Shown: in pieces, positions 25,155 to 34,000 of the stretch | Layout: every line of letters begins with the position of its first letter | Numbering within the stretch: position 1 is the first letter of the stretch | DNA from: DAOUFU01 sp034429275 | GTDB lineage: Bacteria > Chloroflexota > Anaerolineae > Aggregatilineales > Aggregatilineaceae | Assembly (NCBI GenBank): GCA_034429275.1 | Contig: DAOUFU010000132.1 | Coordinates: 1-41,769 of the forward strand | Length of the DNA stretch: 41,769 nt | Direction of reading: 5' to 3' | Notes under the pieces: model-generated | Databases searched by the model: none | What the model was told of the DNA's origin: nothing | Seen by the model: only the letters and a program-made list of their open reading frames with translations | Made by a program: the position numbers and the translations under genes

Positions 25155-25160
25155 ATCCGA

Positions 25161-25964
25161 TCACCACCGGGCATCGGGGAACGTGTTGATTCCCGCATCG
25201 CGACCAATCTGGCGATACATCTGAATGCCATCCAGCGGACTGCCCATGATTCCATCGTGGATGGCCCACGAACGCCCTGACACACTGAGATAAGCTTCTG
25301 GCTGGCGAAATGGAGAACTGCTATCGAGGCGGGAATAGAGCACACCGCCGGGCCGAAACTCGCGATCAATCCACTTCATGTGCTGAGCACCACGTGCATA
25401 GGCGAACCCACACCGCTCAAAGGTAATCGCGTTATGGTAAAAAAGTGGCTCAATGAAGTAGAGATCGTGACCCATGCGCTGAACGAAGGCGTCAAAGGTG
25501 GCGATCGCAGCGCGGAAAACCCGCAAACCTCGCCGGACCTGACCGGGCATCAGCCCGGCGGCCATTGCGCGCACTTCTTCCGCAAGATTACGCGTGAGTG
25601 TGCCGAGCTGCGTTGGATGCCCGGCATCATCCACATCAATGTCAAAGCGAGGTGACCGGGGATCATTGACTACCACCATGAAAACCGCCACTTGAGACAG
25701 CAGCGTATCGCCGATGTGAAGGTAGAGCACAGGATCAAGGGGCTGATAGGGTGAGAACAACGACAATTCGATTGCCGCGCTGCCTGCCGGACAGCGCAAG
25801 CAGAACAGGGGGCCAGTATCGCCTGCCAAAGTGACGGGATCAATGTCGAACATATCGCACATCCAGGCCGGAACCAGTGAGCGATAAATCGCGGACTTTT
25901 GATCTTCCGGCAGATCGTTGATCTCACGGAAAGTTGATGGCCACCGGATCTGCGGGCTATCCAT
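25161..25964 (-). CDS. Conserved-looking protein of unknown function paired with the STAND regulator
   Basis: I do not recognise this 267-residue protein. It has no signal peptide or membrane helix. It is rich in aromatic residues and Asp, with five cysteines, including FCLRC near 54-58. Predicted parts are an N-terminal helix, a beta-rich middle (VLYLHIGDTLLSQVAVFMVV) and a helical stretch (about 125-170). The C-terminal half contains FIEPLFYHNAITFERCGFAY. ATG at 25964 follows GGGAG by six bases, so it is translated well. It lies 29 bases after smpB and six bases before the STAND gene. The tight pairing suggests a partner or sensor input for that regulator, but that is only context. Confidence 0.6.
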   Translation of the reverse strand: MDSPQIRWPSTFREINDLPEDQKSAIYRSLVPAWMCDMFDIDPVTLAGDTGPLFCLRCPAGSAAIELSLFSPYQPLDPVLYLHIGDTLLSQVAVFMVVVNDPRSPRFDIDVDDAGHPTQLGTLTRNLAEEVRAMAAGLMPGQVRRGLRVFRAAIATFDAFVQRMGHDLYFIEPLFYHNAITFERCGFAYARGAQHMKWIDREFRPGGVLYSRLDSSSPFRQPEAYLSVSGRSWAIHDGIMGSPLDGIQMYRQIGRDAGINTFPDARW

Positions 25965-25993
25965 GCCAATCTCCCGGCGCCCGACGCCCTGAG

Positions 25994-26452
25994 CTACTCA
26001 CGCTGGCGGAGCGCACGCTCGATCTGACGCTGACTATCTTTGTCGCGTAGTGAGTGACGCTTGTCGTACGAATGCTTGCCTCGCGCCAGAGCTATCTCAA
26101 TCTTAGCGATTCCGCGCGTGAGATAGAGCAGCAGAGGCACGATGGTCAGCCCTTTTTCCTGCACACGTGAAGAAATTCGAGCGATTTCCTTGCGGTGCAT
26201 CAACAGCTTGCGTGGGCGCAGCGGATCGTGCCCAAACACGCTGGCCTGATCATAGCTCGCGATATGGGTATTCAGCAGCCACAATTCGCCGTCACGAACC
26301 TGAACGTATCCCTCGCGCAGATTGACTTTGCCTGCACGGATAGATTTGATTTCCGAGCCGGTCAGCACCAGACCCGCCTCATAAGTATCAAGGATTTCGA
26401 AGTCGTGCCGTGCCTTACGGTTCGTCGCAATGACCTTCCGCTTACCTTCCAT
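25994..26452 (-). CDS. smpB: SsrA-binding protein SmpB
   Basis: SmpB binds tmRNA and lets it rescue stalled ribosomes. The 152-residue product has the full family pattern: NRKARHDFEI near the start, TGSEIKSIRAGKVNL, the HIASYDQA strand, the RKLLMHRKEI block, and a basic C-terminal tail (GKHSYDKRHSLRDKDSQRQI) that enters the mRNA channel. Of two adjacent ATGs, the second (26452) has better spacing from GAGGGG. It starts 15 bases after the S41 protease stop. The ssrA gene itself is not seen in this window. Confidence 0.97.
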   Translation of the reverse strand: MEGKRKVIATNRKARHDFEILDTYEAGLVLTGSEIKSIRAGKVNLREGYVQVRDGELWLLNTHIASYDQASVFGHDPLRPRKLLMHRKEIARISSRVQEKGLTIVPLLLYLTRGIAKIEIALARGKHSYDKRHSLRDKDSQRQIERALRQRE

Positions 26453-26467
26453 CATCCCCTCAATCCG

Positions 26468-27688
26468 TCACTGGGCTGCGACAGCATCCAACACCTGACT
26501 CAGGTAGCGCACCGCCTCGCCCAATTCCACATCGCGACCGTCGTCCGCCGGAATCATGGTGATGTCCGGCGTAAGCCCCTGACCGCTCAGTGCCTGGCGC
26601 GCAGGAGTCAGCCATTCGGACGAAGTGATGTGAATTGATGAATTGTCGGAAAGGCGAAAAACCAACTGGACTGATCCCTTACCGTAAGTGGTCTGGCCGA
26701 TCAAAATGCCACGTCCCTGATCACGAATGGCACCTGCGACTAATTCCGCCGCACTCGCCGTGCCGCCATTGACGAGAACCGCCAGGGGTTTGTTGAGGCC
26801 AGCGCCACCGGGTTCGGCCAGGGTTTCTTTTTCCGCCGTGCGAGTGCGCTCAATGAAGACAACCCCACCATCCAGGAACTCGGAAGCGACCTCTACCGAT
26901 TCCTGTAGCAGCCCACCAGAGTTGTCGCGCAGATCAAGCACCCAGGCGAGCGCACCCAAATCATCCAGTTCACGCAAAGCCTGGCGTAACTCATCGGGTG
27001 TACGGCTGGTAAACCGCACGATCTGGATATAGCCTTCCGAAGGCGTTTCGGCAAGAATGCGCCAGATCACCGAAGGCACCTGAACAACAGCGAATTCGAT
27101 AAAATACTCGCGTACTTGCCCGGCTTCCGGCGCGCGAACCGTGATGGAGACCCCTCGCCCTTTGCCAACTTCGCCGCGCAGCAGTTGATCGACCGTATCC
27201 ATACGCTCGGAAAGCTCAAGCTGCACCCCGTTGACAGCGACCAGGATATCACCGTCCATCACCCCTGCCGCTGCGGCAGGTCCGTCACGAAATGGGAACA
27301 GGACAAACCGTCCCTGATCGTCACGGCGAACCTGAACACCGATACCCCCATATTCACCGGCGAGCACATCGGATTCGCTCTGCGCAACAGGGGGCGGGTT
27401 AAAACACGTGTAAGGATCATTGAGCGCGCCCAGGTAACCGCGAATCGCGCCATATTCAATCTCGGTGTCGGGGGGCAGATCGCGCAGGAAATTCGCCTCC
27501 ACCAACCGATCAACTTCGGTGAGCAACGGGAATTGGCCTCCCTCGCTATTGTTCGTCTGCGCGGTGGCGGGGACATGCCCGCGAACGATGAACCCGGCCA
27601 GGAATACCGCACCCATCAACAGACCGATCACTGCACCGCGCATCACCGCCACTGCTACCCGCCGCCGAGACACTTGCTGAGAGTTCAT
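26468..27688 (-). CDS. S41 family C-terminal processing peptidase (CtpA-like)
   Basis: This is a membrane-anchored serine protease of 406 residues that trims or degrades exported proteins. A single N-terminal helix (about 12-35) anchors it outside. A PDZ domain spans about 110-195 (GEYGGIGVQV to the ISITVR-like strand). The protease domain follows with LDLRDNSGGLL (251-261), the catalytic Ser 312 in NGGTASAAE and the general-base Lys 337 in TTYGKGSV. Both catalytic residues are present. ATG at 27688 is the start. It leads a run with smpB and possibly the next two genes. Given the many exported repeat proteins in the window it may process some of them, but that is speculative. Confidence 0.95.
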   Translation of the reverse strand: MNSQQVSRRRVAVAVMRGAVIGLLMGAVFLAGFIVRGHVPATAQTNNSEGGQFPLLTEVDRLVEANFLRDLPPDTEIEYGAIRGYLGALNDPYTCFNPPPVAQSESDVLAGEYGGIGVQVRRDDQGRFVLFPFRDGPAAAAGVMDGDILVAVNGVQLELSERMDTVDQLLRGEVGKGRGVSITVRAPEAGQVREYFIEFAVVQVPSVIWRILAETPSEGYIQIVRFTSRTPDELRQALRELDDLGALAWVLDLRDNSGGLLQESVEVASEFLDGGVVFIERTRTAEKETLAEPGGAGLNKPLAVLVNGGTASAAELVAGAIRDQGRGILIGQTTYGKGSVQLVFRLSDNSSIHITSSEWLTPARQALSGQGLTPDITMIPADDGRDVELGEAVRYLSQVLDAVAAQ

Positions 27689-27724
27689 CCACTGCCTGCC
27701 TTATGTGCTTAAGATGCCTGGCGA

Positions 27725-27753
27725 ATTCTATCACATCTCGCCCAGGAAATTAA
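27725..27753 (-). promoter_or_regulatory. Weak candidate promoter of the S41/smpB operon
   Basis: On the minus strand TAGAAT (27725-27730) is a good -10 box, with TTAATT (27748-27753) as a poor -35 at 17 bases. It lies about 37 bases before ATG 27688 in the 135-base divergent gap. Confidence 0.28.
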
Positions 27754-27823
27754 GCATTTCCCCGCCAGCCCAATTGCGACTATTATTGTTTTTCAGGCAT
27801 GAACTGTCTTTGAGGAGCAAGAT

Positions 27824-29485
27824 GTGGTTATGCAGCCGCTTAACGCTTCACAGTCGCAAAATGCTTCGCAGTCGCAAAAACCGTTGGTGTTGATCGCAGA
27901 TGACGAACGTAACGCCGTGATCTTGCTGACTCGCATCTTCGAGCGCGATGGATTTGCGGTGGAAAACGCCCGCGATGGCGAAACCGCGCTTGAAAAAGCG
28001 CTCGAATTGCGTCCGGATCTGATCTTGATGGACGTGCAGATGCCGAAGCTGAATGGGTTCGAGGTCACCGCGCGGCTGCGCGAAGACCCGGCGACTGCAC
28101 GCATCCCGGTGATCTTTGTGACGGCGGCAGCCCGCGATCCTTCGGATGTGGCACATGGTTTCCAACTCGGCGCAGATGACTATGTGCGCAAGCCGTACAA
28201 CTATCATGAACTGCTGGCACGCGCCCACAGTAAAATGCGCGCACGCCAGCTTGAGGATCGTATTCAGCGGCGAAATGAAGAACTTGAAGCGCTGGTCCGC
28301 ATCGGCGCAGAGTTCAATCAGCGCCTGGCACTGGGCGAACTTACCAGTCTGATCGTACTTGTTGCCCAGCAAGAACTTGGAGCGGAACAGGTTGAACTGT
28401 ACCTGTTCGACTCGGAACGCCACATCATCCATTTTCAGGATACTTCGGGGATACGATTGCTGGAGGATGCCCAGGAAATCCTGAACATTCCCGATTCCGT
28501 CGTTAGCCTGGTTGCGCAAACCGGCGAACCCATTTTGATCGGCGGGATGGAAGACGATCCACCGACCAGTACGATGCACAGAATGGGGTTGATGTCGGCA
28601 GTGGCCGCCCCTCTGTACCATCACGGGCAGCTGCTGGGAATCCTAAGCGCATCAAGCTCGCAAGTGGGAACCTTCGACGAGTCCAATCTCCGGCTGCTGC
28701 GTTCCATTGGTGAGCAGGCAGCGCTGGCCATCCGCAACGCGCAATATGCCCAAAACCTCGAAAGCATGGTCGAGGCACGTACGCAAGAACTGCGTGCAGC
28801 ACAGGCTCAGCTCATCCAGACGGAAAAGCTGGCGGCATTGGGCCGATTGGCCGCAGGAGTCGCACATGAGGTCAACAACCCTTTGCAGCCGATCCTGAAC
28901 TGCCTGGAAGTCACTATTGAAGACATCGAGGCAAACCAGCCCGTAGACGCGGAAGTCTTGCGAGTGGCGGAGCGCGAAGTACAGCGGATCAAGGGAATTG
29001 TTTCACGTTTGCTGGATTTCGCCCGGCCTCAGTCCAGCGAACGGCAAGAGGTGGATCCCCATGCGCTAGTCAACGAGGTATTGACGCTCACACAACGTCA
29101 GCTTGAGCGGATGAGAGTGAATGTCACCACTCATTTTGAGCCAACAGCGCCGCTGTGGGGTGATGCTGCACAACTGAAGCAGGTCTTGCTGAATCTCGTC
29201 CTGAACGCCGCGGAATCGATGCCTAATGGCGGATCAATACGAGTCCTGGTTTATCCCGAAAATGACGGCACGGCGCTGAGCATCTCGGATACCGGCATGG
29301 GAATGGATGAGCAGACTATGGCCCAGATTTTTGAGCCATTTTACTCGACCAAAGGGGAAGGAACAGGGCTTGGGCTGGCGGTCAGCTATGGCATCATCCA
29401 GGGTCACGGTGGCGAGATACGCGTAGAAAGCCACCCTGGAAACGGAAGTCGTTTCACAGTGTGGCTTCCCAGTCATCACGAATAG
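27824..29485 (+). CDS. Response regulator-GAF-histidine kinase hybrid
   Basis: This 553-residue cytoplasmic signalling protein has an N-terminal receiver domain (20-140; acidic pair D26/D27, phosphoacceptor D70, T100, K123), then a GAF domain (about 158-305), a coiled coil, and a histidine kinase core. The phosphorylated His is H348 in AHEVNNPLQ. ATP-site motifs are NLVLNAAE (N box), DTGMGM (G1) and GTGLGLA (G2). The receiver-first order means its kinase could be tuned by an upstream kinase. The start is GTG 27824, six bases after GAGGAG; the ATG at 27822 is out of frame and ATG 27830 is too far. No membrane helix is present, and no partner regulator gene lies next to it. Confidence 0.93.
   Translation: MVMQPLNASQSQNASQSQKPLVLIADDERNAVILLTRIFERDGFAVENARDGETALEKALELRPDLILMDVQMPKLNGFEVTARLREDPATARIPVIFVTAAARDPSDVAHGFQLGADDYVRKPYNYHELLARAHSKMRARQLEDRIQRRNEELEALVRIGAEFNQRLALGELTSLIVLVAQQELGAEQVELYLFDSERHIIHFQDTSGIRLLEDAQEILNIPDSVVSLVAQTGEPILIGGMEDDPPTSTMHRMGLMSAVAAPLYHHGQLLGILSASSSQVGTFDESNLRLLRSIGEQAALAIRNAQYAQNLESMVEARTQELRAAQAQLIQTEKLAALGRLAAGVAHEVNNPLQPILNCLEVTIEDIEANQPVDAEVLRVAEREVQRIKGIVSRLLDFARPQSSERQEVDPHALVNEVLTLTQRQLERMRVNVTTHFEPTAPLWGDAAQLKQVLLNLVLNAAESMPNGGSIRVLVYPENDGTALSISDTGMGMDEQTMAQIFEPFYSTKGEGTGLGLAVSYGIIQGHGGEIRVESHPGNGSRFTVWLPSHHE
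27842..27877 (+). repeat. 18-bp tandem duplication at the start of the hybrid kinase gene
   Basis: Two 18-base units (27842-27859 and 27860-27877) match at 16 positions and both encode NASQSQ, residues 7-18. The two differences are silent, so the duplication is not brand new. It forms a flexible leader before the receiver domain. Confidence 0.85.
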
Positions 29486-29504
29486 GGTGCAGCGGAACAA
29501 GCTC

Positions 29505-30749
29505 TCAGGACGATTTCCAACGTGACTGGAAGGACGCCAACTCTTTGGGAGTGCGCAGTCCGGCACTATAGTTGATGGCGGATTCCAGTTTCACCACGGC
29601 CCGGTAGAGCGTATCCCGCTTCTCGCCATCGCATGCATTGACCGATACGCCCACAGCCTTGACCTGGCCCTGAACAGACGGTGCCTGACTGGCAATAGCA
29701 TCGATCCCGCGCATGATAGCCGAGGGGATATTAGTACCCGGCTGGCTGCAATACTCCACAAACAGGGTCGTCCCCAAATCACTCTCGGCGATCACGGCGC
29801 GGCTGTTTGACCCCAGATTGACCGATTGGATCGCGTCATTGATAGCGGTGAGGTTAACTTCGGGCAGGGAGGCCGCGTCAACCAGTTTCAGCTCACCAGG
29901 GTCGCGCACTGTCCGGTCCCTGGTCAACAACGCGCCCACGCCAACGGCAACAATGGCGATCAGAAACAGCGCCAGCACGGCCTGCATGATTCGCGCACCT
30001 CTGCGCGGATGCCTGGCCGCCTTTTCCTCCAGCCGGGCCAAAAGCTCATCATCCAGCTGATCTGGCTCAACACCCAGATCACGGGCCATACGAGCCACAT
30101 CGTCAAGTTTGGCCTCAGCAGCTTTCTCGGCCTTTTTGCGTTCCTGCTCAGCACGACGTTCGGCCTGCCGTTCCTTGCGCGACTTCTTTGCCGGTTTCTC
30201 TTCCGCAAGGGCTGCTTCTGGCTCTTCCTCGATTACGGAAAACACGTTTTCATCGAACGCATCATCCGGCACATAGAACGCATCAGGTGTGTAGCTGTCC
30301 TGGCCCGCTGTGTCTGGTTCGGCAAAGACATCCCCAAAGGGATCGCGTTCAAAAAAAGCATCGGTCTCTTCAAAAAGCGTATCGTCGGCAGATGACGAAA
30401 ACATCTCTGCTGGCTCAGAAGCGAATGCATCGGGAAAAGCGGAGTACTGTTGTAGAAAATCGGGAAAGCGCGCGATCTCTTCCTGGCTCGGAGGGTGCTG
30501 CTCATTGAGAGCCTGGAGCAACTCACGCGCCTTGGCGGCATTCGAATAATTGGGATTCAGACGCAGCACTGTGATCAGTGCCTCGCGGACCTCGGTGGGT
30601 TCCTCAAGGGCATAGGCCATCAACCACCAGACATCCGGATTTTCGGGTTCCTGGATAGTCAGCGGGCGCAACAAGGAGAGCGCCTCTGCCGTCTGTTGTT
30701 TATTGATCAATCGGTAGGCACGCTGTAATTGTTTGGGCGTGTCGCTCAT
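29505..30749 (-). CDS. TPR-like membrane protein with acidic linker and small ectodomain
   Basis: The 414-residue product starts with a TPR-like helical repeat region (about 1-90; LINKQQTAEALSLLRPL, then PENPDVWWLMAYALEE). A long acidic, Phe-rich disordered linker follows, then a highly charged Lys/Arg/Glu segment. One membrane helix lies at about 255-276 (QAVLALFLIAIVAVGVGALL). The outer domain of about 135 residues has two cysteines (EYCSQPG and VNACDGE) that could form a disulphide. ATG at 30749 has GGAGG five bases upstream; the longer frame to 30911 has no such site. It is divergent from the giant PPC-repeat gene. Orientation is N-terminus inside by the positive-inside rule. The function is unknown; scaffold or stress-sensing roles fit the layout. 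Confidence 0.75.
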   Translation of the reverse strand: MSDTPKQLQRAYRLINKQQTAEALSLLRPLTIQEPENPDVWWLMAYALEEPTEVREALITVLRLNPNYSNAAKARELLQALNEQHPPSQEEIARFPDFLQQYSAFPDAFASEPAEMFSSSADDTLFEETDAFFERDPFGDVFAEPDTAGQDSYTPDAFYVPDDAFDENVFSVIEEEPEAALAEEKPAKKSRKERQAERRAEQERKKAEKAAEAKLDDVARMARDLGVEPDQLDDELLARLEEKAARHPRRGARIMQAVLALFLIAIVAVGVGALLTRDRTVRDPGELKLVDAASLPEVNLTAINDAIQSVNLGSNSRAVIAESDLGTTLFVEYCSQPGTNIPSAIMRGIDAIASQAPSVQGQVKAVGVSVNACDGEKRDTLYRAVVKLESAINYSAGLRTPKELASFQSRWKSS

Positions 30750-31011
30750 CGTATCCTCCAGGCGAGCATCAACGGCTGCCGGGGCGTGCTCGCATAGGCG
30801 CATTCCACGGAAATCGCTACCACGCATTATAGCCGCAGCGGGCCAGGACGCAAGCATGGGAAAACGAGTCTTGGGCATCGCCTGCCCTGAAGGAGCAAGC
30901 CCAGGATTCAAAGCCCCATAACGAGCCTTCGGCGCGTGTGAAAATCGACGGATTCTGGTACAGTAAGCGGTGTGTGGTTGCTCAACGGCCTACTCGATCT
31001 CAGGAGAGCCA

Positions 31012-34000
31012 ATGCGTACATCATTCCGGCTGTGGACAATGCTTTTGATCGGTCTACTTACTGCCGCAATTGTGGCGGTTGTCCTCCAACAGACCCCGCT
31101 ATTCGTAGCAGCGCAGGGGCCACGGCTCAATTATGGTGACACAGTGGAGGGCCGGATCAGCACAACCGGTCAGCTTGATCAGTGGGCATTTGGCGGCTCA
31201 CAGGGCGATCTGATCACCCTGGAAGTTCAGCAGACCTCTGGCGGGCTGATTCCCCGAATCGCGCTGAACGCGCCAGATGGCACTCTGCTTGCCAGTACCG
31301 AGGCACCAGACCCCAGCATCCCGCGCGCGAAGTTCACCACGATGTTACGTCACAACGGGCAGCACACCATCACCGTCAGTGGGGCGAACAACAGCACCGG
31401 CAGCTATGCACTCGCGCTCAAACTGGACAAACCAAGCACTGTGAGTGCTGACGGCGGGACCGGCGTCACGAGCTACGGGCGCACGGTGAGTGGTATCATC
31501 AGCAACGACGTTTTCCGCCAGTTCTGGGCTTTTCAGGGTGGGCGCGGTGATGTGATCGATGTGCGTATGACCACTACCAGCGGTGACCTGGATGGGTATC
31601 TTTCGCTGCTTAACCCCGAAGGGCTGGAGATAGCCGTGAGTGATGCGGGCGATGCAAACAACAACGCCGCCCTGCTGGCGGTCGAGCTACCCAGTGGCGG
31701 TACATATACCCTGGTTGCGCGCCGCGCAGGGGCGAACTTTGGCGAGCGAGGGGTCACGCAAGGAACGTATGACCTGACATTGAGCTTGCGTGCTGCTGGC
31801 GTGAACCCGAATACGGTTACGCCAGTGGCCCTGAACCCTGGCAGCGAGATACGTGGACGACTGACGGCGGATGCGCCTTCAGCACTATATGCCATTTCAG
31901 CCAGCGGTGTGCTAGCGTTGAGGCTGGAATTCACCGACCCAATGTGGATTGGATCGGTGGCCGTCATGACGCCGGACAGAGTGCTGTTGAAGACGTTTTC
32001 GGGGATCAGTCCTCTGCATGCAAGCGTATCTCTTGCCGGGCTGAACGAAGTCTGGATCGAAGTCAGCACTGGCGGGTTGCAGGGCAATCAACTGCTGGAT
32101 TATTCACTGCTGGTCAATTCACTGGCGACGGCAAAACGGTCGGCGGAACCGTTGATCTTTGGACAACCGATAGAGGTTTCCGATCCTTTCAGCGCTCCAG
32201 AAAGCTGGTATTTCACCGGGAGAGCTGGAGACAGCGTCCGCCTCTCCATCAGTTCATTCGGACCGGTGCTTGACGCAAAGATCCGTATTACTGACCCGAA
32301 TGGGCAGCCTGTTATCGAGGATGTGGTGCGACCCCACTGGCAGCAATCCCTGGTGCTTAGCGAAAACGGCCCATATGAGCTTTCGCTCAGCGAGATAGTC
32401 GCAGCAACGGGGTACCAGATCCAGGTGGACCGGATGGGGATCAATGGATATGCCTTTGGGCAAATGAGCATTCCACAACGACGTGGGACCCTGGCCGCAA
32501 ATGCTCCAGCACAGGGTGAGCTTGCGGCAGGACAAGCAGACCTGTGGGTAATGGAGGTTGATGGTCCGCAGGTCTGGCGGTTTAACCTATCTCATCCTGG
32601 ACGACCGACACCTCTTGGGATAGAGATTCAAAGCCCGGATGGCGCGCCTCTCATGACTTCACTGAGCAGTTTGCTGTCGTATACGGCCAGTGCCCAGGTA
32701 ATGTTGCCATCTGCCGGGCTGTATCGTGTGATCACTTTCGAACCCACTCTCAATGCTGGTAGCAGCTATTCTCTCTCAGCTTACCCGGTAGAAGGAGGGG
32801 TGATCCTGGCCGATACGCCTCACAAAGGGGTATTGACACCAGCCAATCCGGGCGATACCTGGCGTGTCTCGCTCCGCGCAGGCAGCTTGCTCAACATCCA
32901 CCTGGATACGCTAACCGCTAATGCGTCGCCGTCAATTCTTGTTGTTGCTCCCAATGGCCAGGTGGTGGCTTCTACTTATTATGATGAAGGGCAAGCGAAC
33001 AGGGATTTACTGGGAGTGCGAATCGACCGCGGCGGGAGTTATCGAGTGATTATCGCGCAAACAGGCCTGCAGCAGACGGCAATTTACCGGATTACGGTCA
33101 GGCCAACCACAGTGCCTGAGCCAAGCGCTATCACACTCTCGACAGAAGATCGGCCTGTGGCTCAACTATTCTCCAGTACCGCAGCACCGACACCCAAACC
33201 GGAATCCATTTCAGTAACCGATTTGTTGAGTCCGGCCTGGGTGCCAGGACAGGCAGGATTGCCAACTGCGCAAACTGGCTCCCTGGACACCTTGCTTCGC
33301 GGCGAAATCGATCCGCAGTCGAGGCAGCAAGTCTGGTCATTTACACTGAACAACCCACAGACCGTACTGATCACAGTGGCAGCGCTGGACAGTGAGCAGC
33401 GCCCCTCCATTACAGTGACTGATGCACAGGGACGTGTGCTGGCGGATGCGCTGCAGAACGAGAACACGCTGCAAGACCTGTGGTACCGTTTCGCCAGCGC
33501 CGGCACCGATTACGTGATTGTTCGGTTCGCAAATGATGCTGGCGGACGATATACGCTGTGGGTTCACCCAGTGACCGGACTTGCCGAAACTGTGCCGAAT
33601 GTGCTGGAAGGCCGTGTTACTGCCTATGGGGAAACTCGAGTTGATGAGATTGCACCGTTCTCCGATGGGAAAATCAGCGTATTTTACGGTGGTTCCGGCG
33701 ATGTCATCACTGCGTCAGTGCGCAAACTCAGTGGAGACAGCGTTCCCACCCTACAGCTTCTGGATGCGGCTCAAAATGTGCTTGCTTCTGGGGTGGAATC
33801 TGCTGATCTCACGGTGATGGTGTTGGATAGTTATACACTGCCATCTGAAGGCATGTATGCTCTTAAAGTCGCGCCTGCCGAGTCGCAGCCGAACGCTACA
33901 CGCTACGCGCTATACCTGGATACGCGGCGAATGTCTGCCGCCGACAGACGCGGTGGTGTGGTGTGTGAGGGTGCCCAGGTGAGCACTTTGTCCACATCCA

